In this document: piece by piece, positions 1 to 9,602 of the stretch
How the letters are laid out: each line of letters opens with the position of its first letter
Position numbering within the stretch: the stretch's first letter is position 1
Source of the DNA: Neostapfia colusana
Taxonomy: Eukaryota > Streptophyta > Magnoliopsida > Poales > Poaceae
DNA: 64,000 bases
Assembly (NCBI GenBank): GCA_030760725.1
Contig: JASWHV010000019.1
Coordinates: 37,141,944-37,205,943 of the forward strand
Direction: 5' to 3'
Notes under the pieces: model-generated
Database searches by the model: none
What the model was told of the DNA's origin: nothing
Seen by the model: only the letters and a program-made list of their open reading frames with translations
Made by a program: the position numbers and the translations under genes

Positions 1-538
1 GTCCTTGGCGGAGACCTTCAAACTCCTGCCTCTTGAGCATCATTACACCACCAGGGATGTAATGAGAGCAGAAACTCTCCTTGAACTCAGTCCAAGTGAT
101 CGTCTCCGGGTCGACATGAGCGTTGCTTAGAGCATCCCACCAGTCAGCGGCAGCTCCCATAAGTTGGTGCGACGCAAAGAGAGCCTTCTCTCGATCATTG
201 CACTGCATTATGGCAAGCTTCTTCTCCATGGATTTCAACCAGTCGTCGGCCTCCATGGGGTCGTTAGCTTGAGCAAAGGTGGGTGGTCGAGTCCTCATGA
301 ACTCACCCAATCTGTTATGAGCCGGTGGTGGGGGTGGCGGTGGTGACGGAACAGGGTTGTTGTTGTTATTGGTCTGCAACTGACCCAAAGTTTGGATCAT
401 AGTTTGCATAAGTTGGTTCTACATGGCCATCAACCGTTCCAGGTTGTTCTCACCAGCTCCATGGTTAACAAGAACTTCATCGTGGTCATCCTCTTGGTTG
501 TCACGGATGTTCCTTCGGCTGGCGTTTCCTCTCACCAT
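1..538 (-). pseudogene. E1 gag (5' part), Ty3/gypsy, one stop codon, runs off window
   Basis: On the minus strand a reading frame starts at the ATG at 538-536 and runs to the window edge with one interruption, a TAG at 421-419. The first part is polar and is followed by a proline run (about residues 65-75), then the retrotransposon gag core: 'TRPPTFA', 'EADDWL', 'AADWWDAL', 'TWTEFKESF' and 'MLKRQEF' are typical of plant chromovirus-type gypsy capsid proteins. Gag would assemble the cytoplasmic particle that packages the element RNA. The ATG directly follows a splice-acceptor-like CCCACAG. The TAG is compatible with a CAG-to-TAG change. The zinc knuckle and pol would lie left of the window. 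Family assignment is from remembered motifs; the gypsy call is firm, the clade less so. Confidence 0.85.
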
Positions 539-859
539 CTGTGGGAGAGAACAAAATATAATAGAAGGTTAGAAGATTAGGTAGATCCCCTATATGCATC
601 AAGGTGGGTTAGACTATATATATTAGCCCATATGAGGATGTGAACAAGTGCCGAAACATTTCACACCTCCTACTTATGTGTGGATATGGACAACGTTTTG
701 AGACGTCCCACAACTCACATTAAGCACACATTTCACAACAATCATTACAAGGGCTCACACAACTCCTATTCAAGGCTGGTTTCCTATGTCAAGATAGTTT
801 CACGGCCAATCTAAGCATCCTAGGGTGCTCCCTATGGTCTGCGTGGCTTAGCTATCAAT

Positions 860-1043
860 CTGTGTCTGATACCAATCTGTGATTGTATCTAGGTGTGTAA
901 TCTAGCCCTATCTGTGGCTTTTGATACCAATCAGTGTTTCCTATTTAGACGTGTAACCCACTGTCAACCGTGGCTCTAATATCAATCTGAGATTTCTATC
1001 TAGGCGTGTAACCTACTGTCAACCCGTGGCTCTGATACCAATC
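860..1043 (-). repeat. Tandem array of about 56-bp units each carrying a PBS-like core
   Basis: The core 'GATACCAATCTGTG' or close variants recurs near 868, 923, 978 and 1034, each followed in three cases by 'T-TAGRYGTGTAA-C'. The spacing is close to 56 bp. Only the unit next to the LTR and the one near 865 keep a near-perfect primer site; the middle copies are mutated. Confidence 0.8.
1029..1040 (-). promoter_or_regulatory. E1 primer-binding site (initiator Met-tRNA)
   Basis: The minus strand reads TGGTATCAGAGC, the classic plant LTR-retrotransposon primer site complementary to the 3' end of methionine tRNA. It lies three bases inside the LTR edge at 1044, which fixes the orientation of E1 as minus. 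Confidence 0.9.
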
Positions 1044-1355
1044 TGTGACGCCCTCAATTCTGTGGAAAAACCACGGAACCGAGAACTGATGCATATGTGT
1101 GCCCAGGATGTTCATCACACATACACATATGTCCCACAAACGGAATTCAGATTATATATTACCACGAATAACAGAGTTTGTTACAATATCTCATGAGTCT
1201 TGGACTCATGCTCACAGCGGAAGTCTTATTTCTATGCAGCGGAAGTCTTTATTCTAATGCGGAAGCGATTTAACTAATGCGGAAGCAAATCTAAGCAGCA
1301 ATGGCTCCATCTCTACTCCATCCCTACAGGCAAGGTTGAGAACAAGATTACGCGC

Positions 1356-1396
1356 CTAATGCTCCACTTGGTCTCCATAGAAATCTTCTTCTGTTG
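1356..1396 (-). other. Exon-like segment beta in E1 LTR
   Basis: On the minus strand an acceptor-like CATCATCAG is followed by 41 nt that, read in the phase left by segment alpha (one carried nucleotide), give a short acidic peptide containing 'EEDFYGD' and a TAG stop at 1358-1356. It lies just downstream of the 'CTTGCTGAG' block that precedes the corresponding segment in the E2 LTRs. Coding use is inferred; an acceptor six bases further in would also stay in frame. Confidence 0.45.
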
Positions 1397-2660
1397 CTGA
1401 TGATGAAATAATAATGCAAGTTTGAGTACAATGATGTACTCAGCAAGTGCGGGAAAATATGATATGTAGCTTATAACAAGGTAGGTATAAATGGTTAATT
1501 GCGGAAAGCAAAGTTTATAAAACCACGATAAAACACCAACTTAACTTTAGGTGAATGTAATCCCAGCATGTATTAAATTACCATCATACCTCCATCACTT
1601 TCCACGTTCCACCCAAACATTAACCAACTTCATTCTTGCTCATGAATACCTCCTCGTATTCGCTACCATCTCACGAATACCTTCTTGTATTCGCTACCAT
1701 CTCATCTCATAAACAACTTTGTCTCACACCGAGACCAATCTCGTTGCCATGACTCAACAGTCATGCAACCCATCTTATCACCCAGACTCAATAGTCTCGA
1801 AAACCAAAACCATAATCAAAACCATAACCAAGAACCATAACCAAGAACCATCCCAATAACCATCCTAACTAATCATGGCAGTTGGCCAGGTGCTCGTGAC
1901 CGTAAGCTCAGCTATCATGATAGTTTTAAGAACTCTGCAGAGTTTGCACCTCTTTACCCACAAGTTTGTGATTTCGTCACCCGTCGGCGACTGCAGAACC
2001 TCCATTATACCAGTACACAATCATTGGTGTATGGCAAAGAGATCACAAAATAGCCTTTACAAAGGGGCTACTAGATGTATGGACTCACTAAGGTTTCACC
2101 GGCAGGCTAGAATCTCCAATTCCCCCACCCACGGGCCCCCTCTTGTGCCATGCAGTTCCCAGGGAAGTCCTCACTCGACTCCCATTCCCCGCGCCTTCCA
2201 CAGTCCATAACAATATAGCAACTTACCTAATTAGTCAGCTAAGCCGCACCCATACTTGGCCTTGTGGTGGCACTGTTATCCTGGCATGTGCATGCATGAA
2301 CCGGTCCTTAGATCTACGGCAAGTAAACCACCATCTCATGCTACCTCATTCACAAACCCAGTCTTGCCTAGATCTCCCTCCGATCCATGTTCATTAACAA
2401 CATCATTTTTCACATTATCATTATGAGTGCAGTTAGCTAGACACATCTATCTCGCTTCCCAATCCCATGGACTCAGCGAAGCATAAAGCAAAAACCATAC
2501 CCGACTCATAAACTTCCCTGGCGACAAGGGTGGTTTAACCAAAACTAGTAAACTCCTGTAAAAGGGTTTCCCATTATGTTTGACTCAGCACACACACCTT
2601 TTCGCAAAACAAAACAGTTTTTCCCAAAACATAGGATCAATATGGTCAAGGAGCACTTGC

Positions 2661-2741
2661 CTTGTTCTTGCGGTTCCGGTTGCTCTTGGATCTCGAAACC
2701 TTGTTGTTGCAGTTCGTCGTAGACAGCTCCCTGAGCTTGTC
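2661..2741 (-). other. Exon-like segment alpha in E1 LTR (81 nt, GC donor)
   Basis: Minus strand: an acceptor-like TGTATAACAG precedes exactly 81 nt with no stop in the phase 2+78+1, ending CAAG before GCAAGT, a good GC-type splice donor. The peptide is Gln/Glu rich and ends 'PEPQEQG'. Length, phase and donor match the segments in the E2 LTRs (5395-5475), although the sequence differs strongly. A TGA lies upstream in frame before any ATG, so a separate start exon would be needed. Confidence 0.5.
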
Positions 2742-2960
2742 CTGTTATACAGGATCACGCACATACAAGATCCACAGCAATCAATATCATGCACAACCTT
2801 TAACTAGATGCGATGATGCATATGCATGCTATCCTATGATCAGTTTTATTAGATCGGTTTATACGTGTTCTTTTATGGCTTTATGATGAATAGGGGTGTT
2901 CGGATTAGATGTGGACATGGTGATGACCTTGTCCTTTAGATCAACCCGATCAACAAGTGA

Positions 2961-2965
2961 TCCGT
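2961..2965 (+). repeat. Target-site duplication of E2, left copy
   Basis: TCCGT immediately before the E2 5' LTR; the identical five bases follow the 3' LTR at 18150-18154. Confidence 0.95.
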
Positions 2966-3574
2966 TGTAAGGGCCTCAGTTTTTGACACATAATTGAAGT
3001 GTTCATCACCACACACACACACACACCTCATTTGAGGAAAGTTGATGAACACAAAGGAAGAGCAAGTAACCACCATCAACATGCTCATTAGAGAACAAAC
3101 TCACACATTGCAAAAGTGGTATTTTCCACATGTGATATAGGTGGGCTGGACATATGAAAACTCCTACACATTGCTAAGAATGTCCATGGCAAGTTTCACC
3201 CAAATTCAAAACCTTTTTGAGGTCATTTTGGGTATAGCTAGAAAGAGGGCAGTTTGAAACCATATTCAAATTCAAACTGTTTTTATCCCATGAATTTAAA
3301 AGTGGGAGGCATATTTACTCAGCACATTTTTATGAGCCCACACACCAATTTTCACTCCATTTAGAGTTGATCTTGACATGAGCTAAGTAGGACAAATTCA
3401 AACTTTATTTGAATTCAAAACTGAACTTGTGTTGAAATTCCTTCAAACCAAACCCAATTTGAATTCTACTCAATTCAAATGGCTCATGGGTGAATAATTT
3501 GAATACCCAGGGTTATTTTGGGGCTTACTGTTTACAACAGTGATTAGGAGTGAATTTCAGAGGTTAAAACCCGG

Positions 3575-3585
3575 GTGGGTCCCAC
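3575..3585 (+). promoter_or_regulatory. GTGGGTCCCAC palindrome in E2 5' LTR
   Basis: A perfect 11-bp palindrome followed by ATGTCA. The same GTGGGNCCCAC-ATGTCA block occurs in the E2 3' LTR and in the B1 3', B3 and B2 LTRs, with a weaker form in the 39445 solo LTR. It matches the GGNCCCAC site of TCP transcription factors (established knowledge); a role as LTR enhancer or promoter is inferred. Confidence 0.5.
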
Positions 3586-5394
3586 ATGTCAGCCACAGAG
3601 AAGAAACAAACCGACTGAAACACAGCTCACTCGGTTCCCGGGTGCAGTGTGCGCGCGCCACCGGGGGGCAGCCGGCGCCAGCTCCTGCTGCGTGCCCCAA
3701 GCCGGAGACCAGTCGCCGGGCTTCTTATCCCCTCCCCAGCGTGCTTCCATCACCCATTCCCCGAGCTACCGACATACTCGGCCTGTTCTTCCACTGCAAC
3801 CGCCGCCACTCGAGCTCACGCTTGATCAAGTCCGATCACTCGTGAGCACAGCCTCCTCCACAGCAAAAAGGCACCGGGAGATCGTGAGCAACCTCCTAGA
3901 TCCCGTGTTGGCCAGTGAGCAAGCGTCCTCGAGCTGTACCGAACCGTTTCTCCGGCGAACCAAACATCGCCGCCGATCGGGCTCTCGTGGACAGCACAAC
4001 ACAGCCGTTGTCACGTCCTCTTCTCTACACAAGAAAGGTGCGTGATTGTATGTAGATGGAGTAGCCGAAAGCCGTTTGGCGATTGATCAACCCTCGGCCG
4101 AGAATTTCCAAATTTACTCTTGATCAGTTCGTAAGGACTGAGCTCACCTTCGGGTGAAATTCGTGCTCTATACACGAGGGTTGGACAAGCTCGTTACCTA
4201 GTAGCTTCTACGCACGATAGCGCCCACGCTCGAACTGGAATCAGAGAAAACCATCGAGAATCGACCATGATATGGCTGTTTTCCCCGCCGCCATGGCTGA
4301 GCACCTCGGCTCACCGTCGAGAGCATAGTTGCCGGTATTTCTAGCTTCCACCCAGCCCTGGTTCGTGTTCCCCATGCTCTACTGATGCTCTCCGACCGAT
4401 TCCCGATCGATTTGGTGCACGGGAGAGCGGAACCGACCTCACCGGAACCCTAGCAGGTGCTGTCACCGGTGCGCACGGGTTTCCGGTCATCGCCGGCGGC
4501 CGGCGACCCCACCATCGAGTCCAGGGGGTCAGTAAAGGGGCAGGCGGCGAGTTTCGGGCCGGGGGTGGCCGGAACTCAATTCCGGCGAAGGTCGCCGGAG
4601 ACCGCCGCCGCCGCGCAGTTGGCGCGAGGAGGGAGACGACGCACTGTGTGCAGGGCCCACGAGCAGGAATTTAAACTTTTCCCCAAATTTCAGTTTCAGT
4701 TCAAACTTCAAATCCTCATAGCTTTGGCTAGAAAGCTCCAAATCGAGTGAACCAAATTTTGTTGGATTCAGCTCTCTGAGCACTTTCCAGCAAATCAAGT
4801 TTCAACTCATGAAAACCCTTAATTCTCCAGAATTAATTCCTCAATGTTTAAACTGTTAGGAATTTTAACTGGAGAATCCTTTGGAGGAAAATCCTGAAAT
4901 TTTGCTGGGATGTTCACCAAAATATCGCTGAACTACCATAGAAATTTCAGATCCATTTGAGCTCATTTGATCCACCTAATGGTGTGATTAGTGAAACTGT
5001 TCCAGAGAAATTAGAAAATGTTCAGAAACATTTTCAGAATTTCCCCTAGAATTGTTTAGCTCATATCTTTAGCTAGGAACCTTCAAATTAAGTGAGACCA
5101 ACTCCATTAGAACCCTCCAAAAATCTAGTTTTCAGAAAGCCATAGTTTGTTCCATGAAAGTCCCTAGAACACCCTAAGAGTGCCAATTAAGGTCAAGTAC
5201 ATAATTAATTGTGGAGGGCTCAAATGAGCTTTGCTGCAACTAAAACTTGACCAAATCTCTGTTTAGGTTGTAACCAAGCCACAGTAAAAGTTTCACAGTC
5301 ATTGGGCTTGTCTAGTAAGAGTTATAAACTTCACAAGATTAAAAGTAAAAACAATTGCATTTAAATTAATACATGTATTGCTTCTATCATGTAG

Positions 5395-5475
5395 TCGCTA
5401 AGGTCGAGGAGGAACCCGAAGTCCTAGACTTCGTTACTCCGGAGGAGCAGCTAGCCTACGACCAAGAGCAGCAAG
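5395..5475 (+). other. Exon-like segment alpha in E2 5' LTR (81 nt)
   Basis: The acceptor-like CTATCATGTAG precedes 81 open nucleotides in phase 2+78+1 encoding an acidic peptide ('VEEEPEVLDF', 'DQEQQ'), ending CAAG|GCAAGC, a GC-type donor. An in-frame ATG lies just upstream at 5373, so the frame could also start without the first splice. The 3' LTR carries the same segment at 16661-16741, and the 39445 solo LTR a diverged one of equal length. Confidence 0.5.
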
Positions 5476-6330
5476 GCAAGCTCCGGTTTGCATTAACCTT
5501 TTTACAAATTTTTATTATTTTGAGCATTTACTTGAGTACCATGAATACGTGCATTAGAGTCTTGTTTGGAAAACCAATTGCATAGCCAAGAAAACCATGG
5601 GTTGGGGTTAGGATTGCAAACCCCGTTAGCTACTGCAATGCTAAGATGGAGTAGGATTCGGTACAAGTTGAGTAGTTGGAACTACTCGCGAGCATAGGCT
5701 AGAGGCACTCGACTCGGGTAGTGATAGCACATGAAACACATGGCAAGAAAATGAGACCAAGCGGAGGGTAAGGGCAGCAGGACTTTGGGGCCTGTGTGCT
5801 GTAGCTCCGCTTGTGTCAATTGAGGACCGAGCCATGTGCGGACCTGTTGAACAAGCTAGAACAGTACCGAAGACCTACCGGCTATATGGGAACCGGGAAA
5901 CCGATGTAACTCGGGTAGCTGGGTATTGAGGCATTGCCCGTCGTTCAGAGAGTAGGTTGAGAGCTCGAGGTGTAAATCGGCTGGCGGCACTGAGATGCGC
6001 GTGCAGAGACCTCTTGCTCGGGACGATGGGACCGGTTCAATATTTGGCTGACAGGTGAAAGGTAGTTGCGTACGGCGTCCGTGATGGTTGTTGTAGGCAA
6101 CATCGAGTACGGGCATACGTGACGGGTTGTTCGGGTAACCCTGCAGGTGTAAATCGATTATAATCGCTGTCCCTCGCGGTCAGTGAGTACCACTTGTTCA
6201 CTGTACCGTGACGTAGAAAGAACAGGCTAGTTACATGTTAAAATGTTGCTGATTGAAAGATGGACTTTGCTTGTTAATGGTTTGTTGTAGTTTAGAGCTA
6301 ACTAAAGTTCCTCTCAACTTTGGGCAAAGT

Positions 6331-6375
6331 ACATGAGAGAAATGTGTTTCTTGTTTGATTGCGGCTCTCTCATGT
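6331..6375 (+). other. Conserved LTR hairpin, E2 5' LTR
   Basis: Arms ACATGAGAGA (6331-6340) and TCTCTCATGT (6366-6375) pair perfectly over 10 bp around a 25-nt loop containing TTTCTTGTTTGATTGCGG. The loop core is shared by the other long LTRs in the window while the arms change together. Confidence 0.65.
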
Positions 6376-6567
6376 GCCTTAGCGTAAGGTTCTCCACAAC
6401 CTGCTGCTAAAACTTGAAAGTAAGGTTCTACTAATTAGGCGAGTCCTTGCAAATGATTTTTTCCTCATGTAACCCATTACCCCTCATGTAGAAGTTCCAT
6501 GTTTAGGTGAGACGGGTCAGACTTGCTGAGCCTTCGTGCTCACTGCTTGTGTTTGAAGCTTTTGCAG

Positions 6568-6656
6568 GGTTCTATGAGGAAGGGACTCCCGAAGAGGAGA
6601 CGGAACCCCAGGAGGGGAACCCCGTCGAGTGGGAGTCATGCACGCCGCAGAGTTAG
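6568..6656 (+). other. Exon-like segment beta in E2 5' LTR, ends in stop
   Basis: Follows the acceptor-like GAAGCTTTTGCAG. Read with the one nucleotide carried from alpha it is open for 29 codons, acidic ('FYEEGTPEEE', 'VEWESCTP'), and ends at TAG (6654-6656). AATAAA follows at 6778. The intron between alpha and beta would be GC-AG, 5476-6567. Confidence 0.5.
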
Positions 6657-6888
6657 TGTGCGTGTGTGCTAGCAAGGACACGTTCCAGGGCTGAACGTTG
6701 ACTTGATGCGTAGTCTATGCCCGTGAGTGTAGAATGGACTTATTTTGATGTAAACATGTTCATAGACTTGTTTATGTAATAAAATTTCGCTTCCGCTTTG
6801 TACCTTTGACGTGTGTTATCCGGTGCTGTGCAACGCTGCACCCCTCAGTGTTATCCTGGCTCGACAATACCGTGGGGTCGTGTCAGCG

Positions 6889-6900
6889 TGGTATCAGAGC
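6889..6900 (+). promoter_or_regulatory. E2 primer-binding site (Met-tRNA)
   Basis: TGGTATCAGAGC, three bases after the 5' LTR end at 6885; complementary to the 3' end of methionine tRNA. Confidence 0.95.
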
Positions 6901-8385
6901 TCGCTTGAGGTTTAACACAGTACAAAGGTCATCTTTTTCCAAAAATCCAGTGAGGAACGAGTTAGTAGCCCATATAAGGATGTTATTAGTATATAGAAAG
7001 TGGCATATTAACTTATTTGATTATGTCGGAAAATTGTGCATCTCGGGACGTTCATGTCTTGGGGGGTGCACGTAAGCGCTGTCCACCAGTGCGCACAAGC
7101 TGAAGGGTGGAGCCCCACGGGTGGCAGGTAACCCGACCCGCTTTGATATCCTTTACGACTCTTCATGTCGTTTGGGGTATTCGAGCAACGTCTGTCCCTG
7201 GCGTGCGTGGTGCAACTTGGGAGACCCCGTCACGTGGTCTGAAACGTGAACACGTAACTCAAGGCGTGTTTGGCTTGAGAACATCCGGGCGAGTGATGAC
7301 AGCCGGGTGTACGAACTGTATGGATTCCGGGCTCGGTGTGCAGCCGAGTCTGACGATTGCTTGAGTTTCTGCAGGTAGCCTGACCACGAAACGGTAGACG
7401 TGTAGCATCCGTGTGCGAGTGACGTTTAGTGCCACTGAAATAACGAAGCCGGCTAAGTCCGGTATAGGTTTTTCTTTGTGAGGACGTAGTACCGACATAA
7501 TCTGGTGACACATCGACGTCACACCCAACTAAATGAACAAATTCATTTAAAACTTGAAGGTTTTGATCTAAACTAGTAAAACTTGATGTAACTCCTTCCC
7601 CTGAACAAGATATTCAAAGTTAACAAGTTTTCAACTTATAGGTTGTTAAGGACAGAGCACTCTGTTTTCAGCCGAATCAAGGCTGAAGTTAATCAGAGGT
7701 TAGAGGTTGAGTTATTTCGAGGTTGGGGGTCATATGATACATTTCTGGAAAGCTTTGGAAGAGCTTTACAACTTTTCTGTTGAGGTCCAGAGGTGTTTCA
7801 TCCCTTAACCAATCGAAAAATGCAGTAGAGTTGAAACTGTCCAGAAAACAGGGCAGAGCAAACACTCTCTGTAAACTCTCAGTAAATTAAGCATAAATTC
7901 CTGCATAAAAATCCAAAAATAAAAAATGAGGTAGTTCTGGAAAGCTTATGAGATGGGTTACAACTTTGTAACATAAAGTTTTGTCAGATTGGGAACAGAA
8001 TTAGCTGGAATTCTTGGATCGAATCAGTACCTATAGCAGGGAGGTGCTGTGCAATTGTTTCCAGAAATTCTGCTAACTTTGACGTCTCATAACTTTTGAA
8101 CCATGACAGATCTTAGGCCAAGAAAATACTTTCTGGAAAACTACTAAAGTTAGCTTTAACTTTTATGTTGAGCTCCAGAACTAGTTTTGCCTTTAACATG
8201 GCCTAAATCAGGTTGAAATGGAAACTGGTCAGGGCTGTCATGGGAACAGCAGATCAGCAGTCAAATTTGTTTAAAATTTGAACTATGTTTCCAAGTTTTA
8301 TGGGTTCAATGACATGTCTTATGTTATAACTCAGTGGTTTACTGTTTAAATAAATATTTGACATTTCTCAAATATATTTTTACAG
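6901..8385 (+). other. E2 untranslated leader
   Basis: About 1.5 kb without a credible ORF. Its middle (about 7390-7510) is homologous to 25300-25440 in B1, including 'GTTTAGTGCCAC' and 'GACGTAGTACCGACAT', so it is an ancestral leader. It ends in a pyrimidine-rich acceptor-like ATATTTTTACAG directly before the ORF0 ATG. Confidence 0.7.
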
Positions 8386-9330
8386 ATGACAGCAGATAAG
8401 CAATTGGAGAACGGGTGGGTGGTGTCCCACTGTTCTCACCATCGCGGCTACCCGGAAGCATTGTGGCAAATGCTCCAATATTTCGGGTACGACCAGATGC
8501 CGCAGTACTTCGCCAAGGAAGAAGGCGAAGAGGGGAATAAGACGTGGATGATCCATGTTGAAGTCCCTGCAGGACCTACGCCACCCGGTTGGGTGCCGTT
8601 CGCCGTCACGGTGAGAGGAAGACAACCGGAAGGGATGTGGCAAGTGGCAGCCCGTGACGCTATGTCACGTTTCTGCCAACTACACGTGCAGGCTATGGAG
8701 GGCACTCCATACGCGCTCGTTCCGGTGGAGGGACGAGATCAGCATGTGTGGGAAGAGAGGTACCTGGAGGCAACGGACCCGAGTTGCCCAAGGTACAACC
8801 CCGCGGAGGCAAATCTCAGCCTCTAGATGAGGGCGGGAAACGCCGTGATGAACAGCCAAGCTGTTCATACGGAGCATCTCGCCACAAAGCTCAAGGAGAG
8901 CACAAGCCGTGGAGACCATTTCGAGAGTGCTCACAGTGCACTCCGCAATGTGCTCCTTCCGACGATCAAGCAACTGAATGAACAACACAATCAGTTGCAT
9001 CGTCTGAAGAAGGCGAAGAGGAAAAGCCGTGTCGACATCGCGGCGTTGCAAGAACTGGTACAGAATCTGACCCAGCAGAACGAGGAACTTACTCAAGAGC
9101 GGGATGACGCTATTGAGGAAGGGCAAGGCTGGGAATAAGATTACAACCAAGCCATGGACGAGGTGCATGCTTTAAAGGACCTCGTACCTCTGGTATTGGG
9201 TATACCGGTGGTCTTGGGCCTTCCAGCAATGGGAGAACCCGAGATGGGAGAAGAGGTGGTGGATCCAGAGCCACCAGCAGAAGTACCGGAGGAGGATGAC
9301 CCGCAGGAGGTCGAGTTCTACTCCGAGTAG
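8386..9330 (+). pseudogene. E2 ORF0: extra ORF between 5' LTR and gag, two stop codons
   Basis: One frame from ATG 8386 to TAG 9328-9330 (314 codons), broken by TAG 8824-8826 and TAA 9136-9138. The first 147 residues form a compact Trp- and His-containing domain I do not recognise ('WMIHVEVPAG', 'PPGWVPFAV'). From about residue 180 it is heptad-like and rich in Glu, Gln, Lys and Leu (a predicted coiled coil), and the tail is very acidic and proline rich ('EVPEEDDPQEVEFYSE'). An ORF0 ahead of gag is known, as I recall, from rice RIRE3/RIRE8-type gypsy elements; its function is not established. The start follows an acceptor-like sequence, suggesting a spliced or internally started message. Confidence 0.75.
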
Positions 9331-9602
9331 GGGGTTACAGTTGCCATGTAGGGCAGCTAGGGTAGTGTAGCCCAAATTTTGTAATCGGTGACATGTCGTG
9401 TAGACAGTAGCGTATGTATAGGTAATGACGACATCAGCACGACTTCTCGGAGACCCGAGAATAATGTATCTTGTATAAAGTTTATGCTTTATCAATATAT
9501 GTGAATGTTGTGCAAATTAATCATGTGTCACTTCAATACCTACTGTTGCATATGGAATTTTAAGTAACACATGTGCTAATCACTGCTGTTTTGAATTTCA
9601 GA
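9331..9602 (+). other. Spacer between ORF0 and gag
   Basis: Noncoding. It ends with TTTGAATTTCAG one base before the gag ATG, an acceptor-like context comparable to those before ORF0 and before E1 gag. Confidence 0.5.

Larger units (their letters stand above)
539..1043 (-). other. E1 untranslated leader between LTR and gag
   Basis: No coding potential. The stretch holds the primer-binding site next to the LTR and a tandem array of PBS-bearing units (860-1043). The remainder, 539-840, shows nothing I can name apart from the acceptor-like site before gag. Confidence 0.7.
1044..2960 (-). repeat. E1 LTR, 3' portion (left piece of a split LTR)
   Basis: The plus-strand edge at 1044 reads TGTGACGCCC, so on the minus strand the LTR ends in GGGCGTCACA directly before the primer site. 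The piece stops where E2 inserted (2961) and resumes at 18150, ending at 19345 with the matching inverted terminus. The rejoined LTR would be about 3.1 kb. It contains two exon-like segments described separately, a short duplication at 1639-1708 and an AACCATAACCAAG-type simple repeat at 1800-1865. No other gene is visible. Confidence 0.8.
2966..6885 (+). repeat. E2 5' LTR (3920 bp)
   Basis: Starts TGTAAGGGCC after the target duplication and ends GTCGTGTCA three bases before the primer site. In order it holds a CA microsatellite (3006-3028), an AT-rich stretch, the palindrome GTGGGTCCCAC (3575-3585), a GC-rich core to about 4040 with a donor-like AAAG|GTGCGT at 4037/4038, a long AT-rich stretch, exon-like alpha (5395-5475), several conserved blocks, a hairpin (6331-6375), exon-like beta (6568-6656) and AATAAA (6778-6783). 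The promoter TATA box was not found. Confidence 0.93.

Noticed and set aside
3575..4045. 156-codon ORF in the E2 LTR GC-rich core, repeated at 14841-15311, ending next to a donor-like site in the right phase to join alpha
   Set aside because: It starts at GTG, has no ATG, is low complexity, and the equivalent region of the solo LTR is not conserved. Not called as a gene.
6889..6900. Possible tRNA gene at TGGTATCAGAGC sites
   Set aside because: Only the 12-base primer-site complement is present, without a cloverleaf.
8680..9168. Minus-strand ORF (162 codons) over ORF0
   Set aside because: Antisense shadow of the coiled-coil coding region; Leu-rich because it opposes Glu/Lys/Gln codons.
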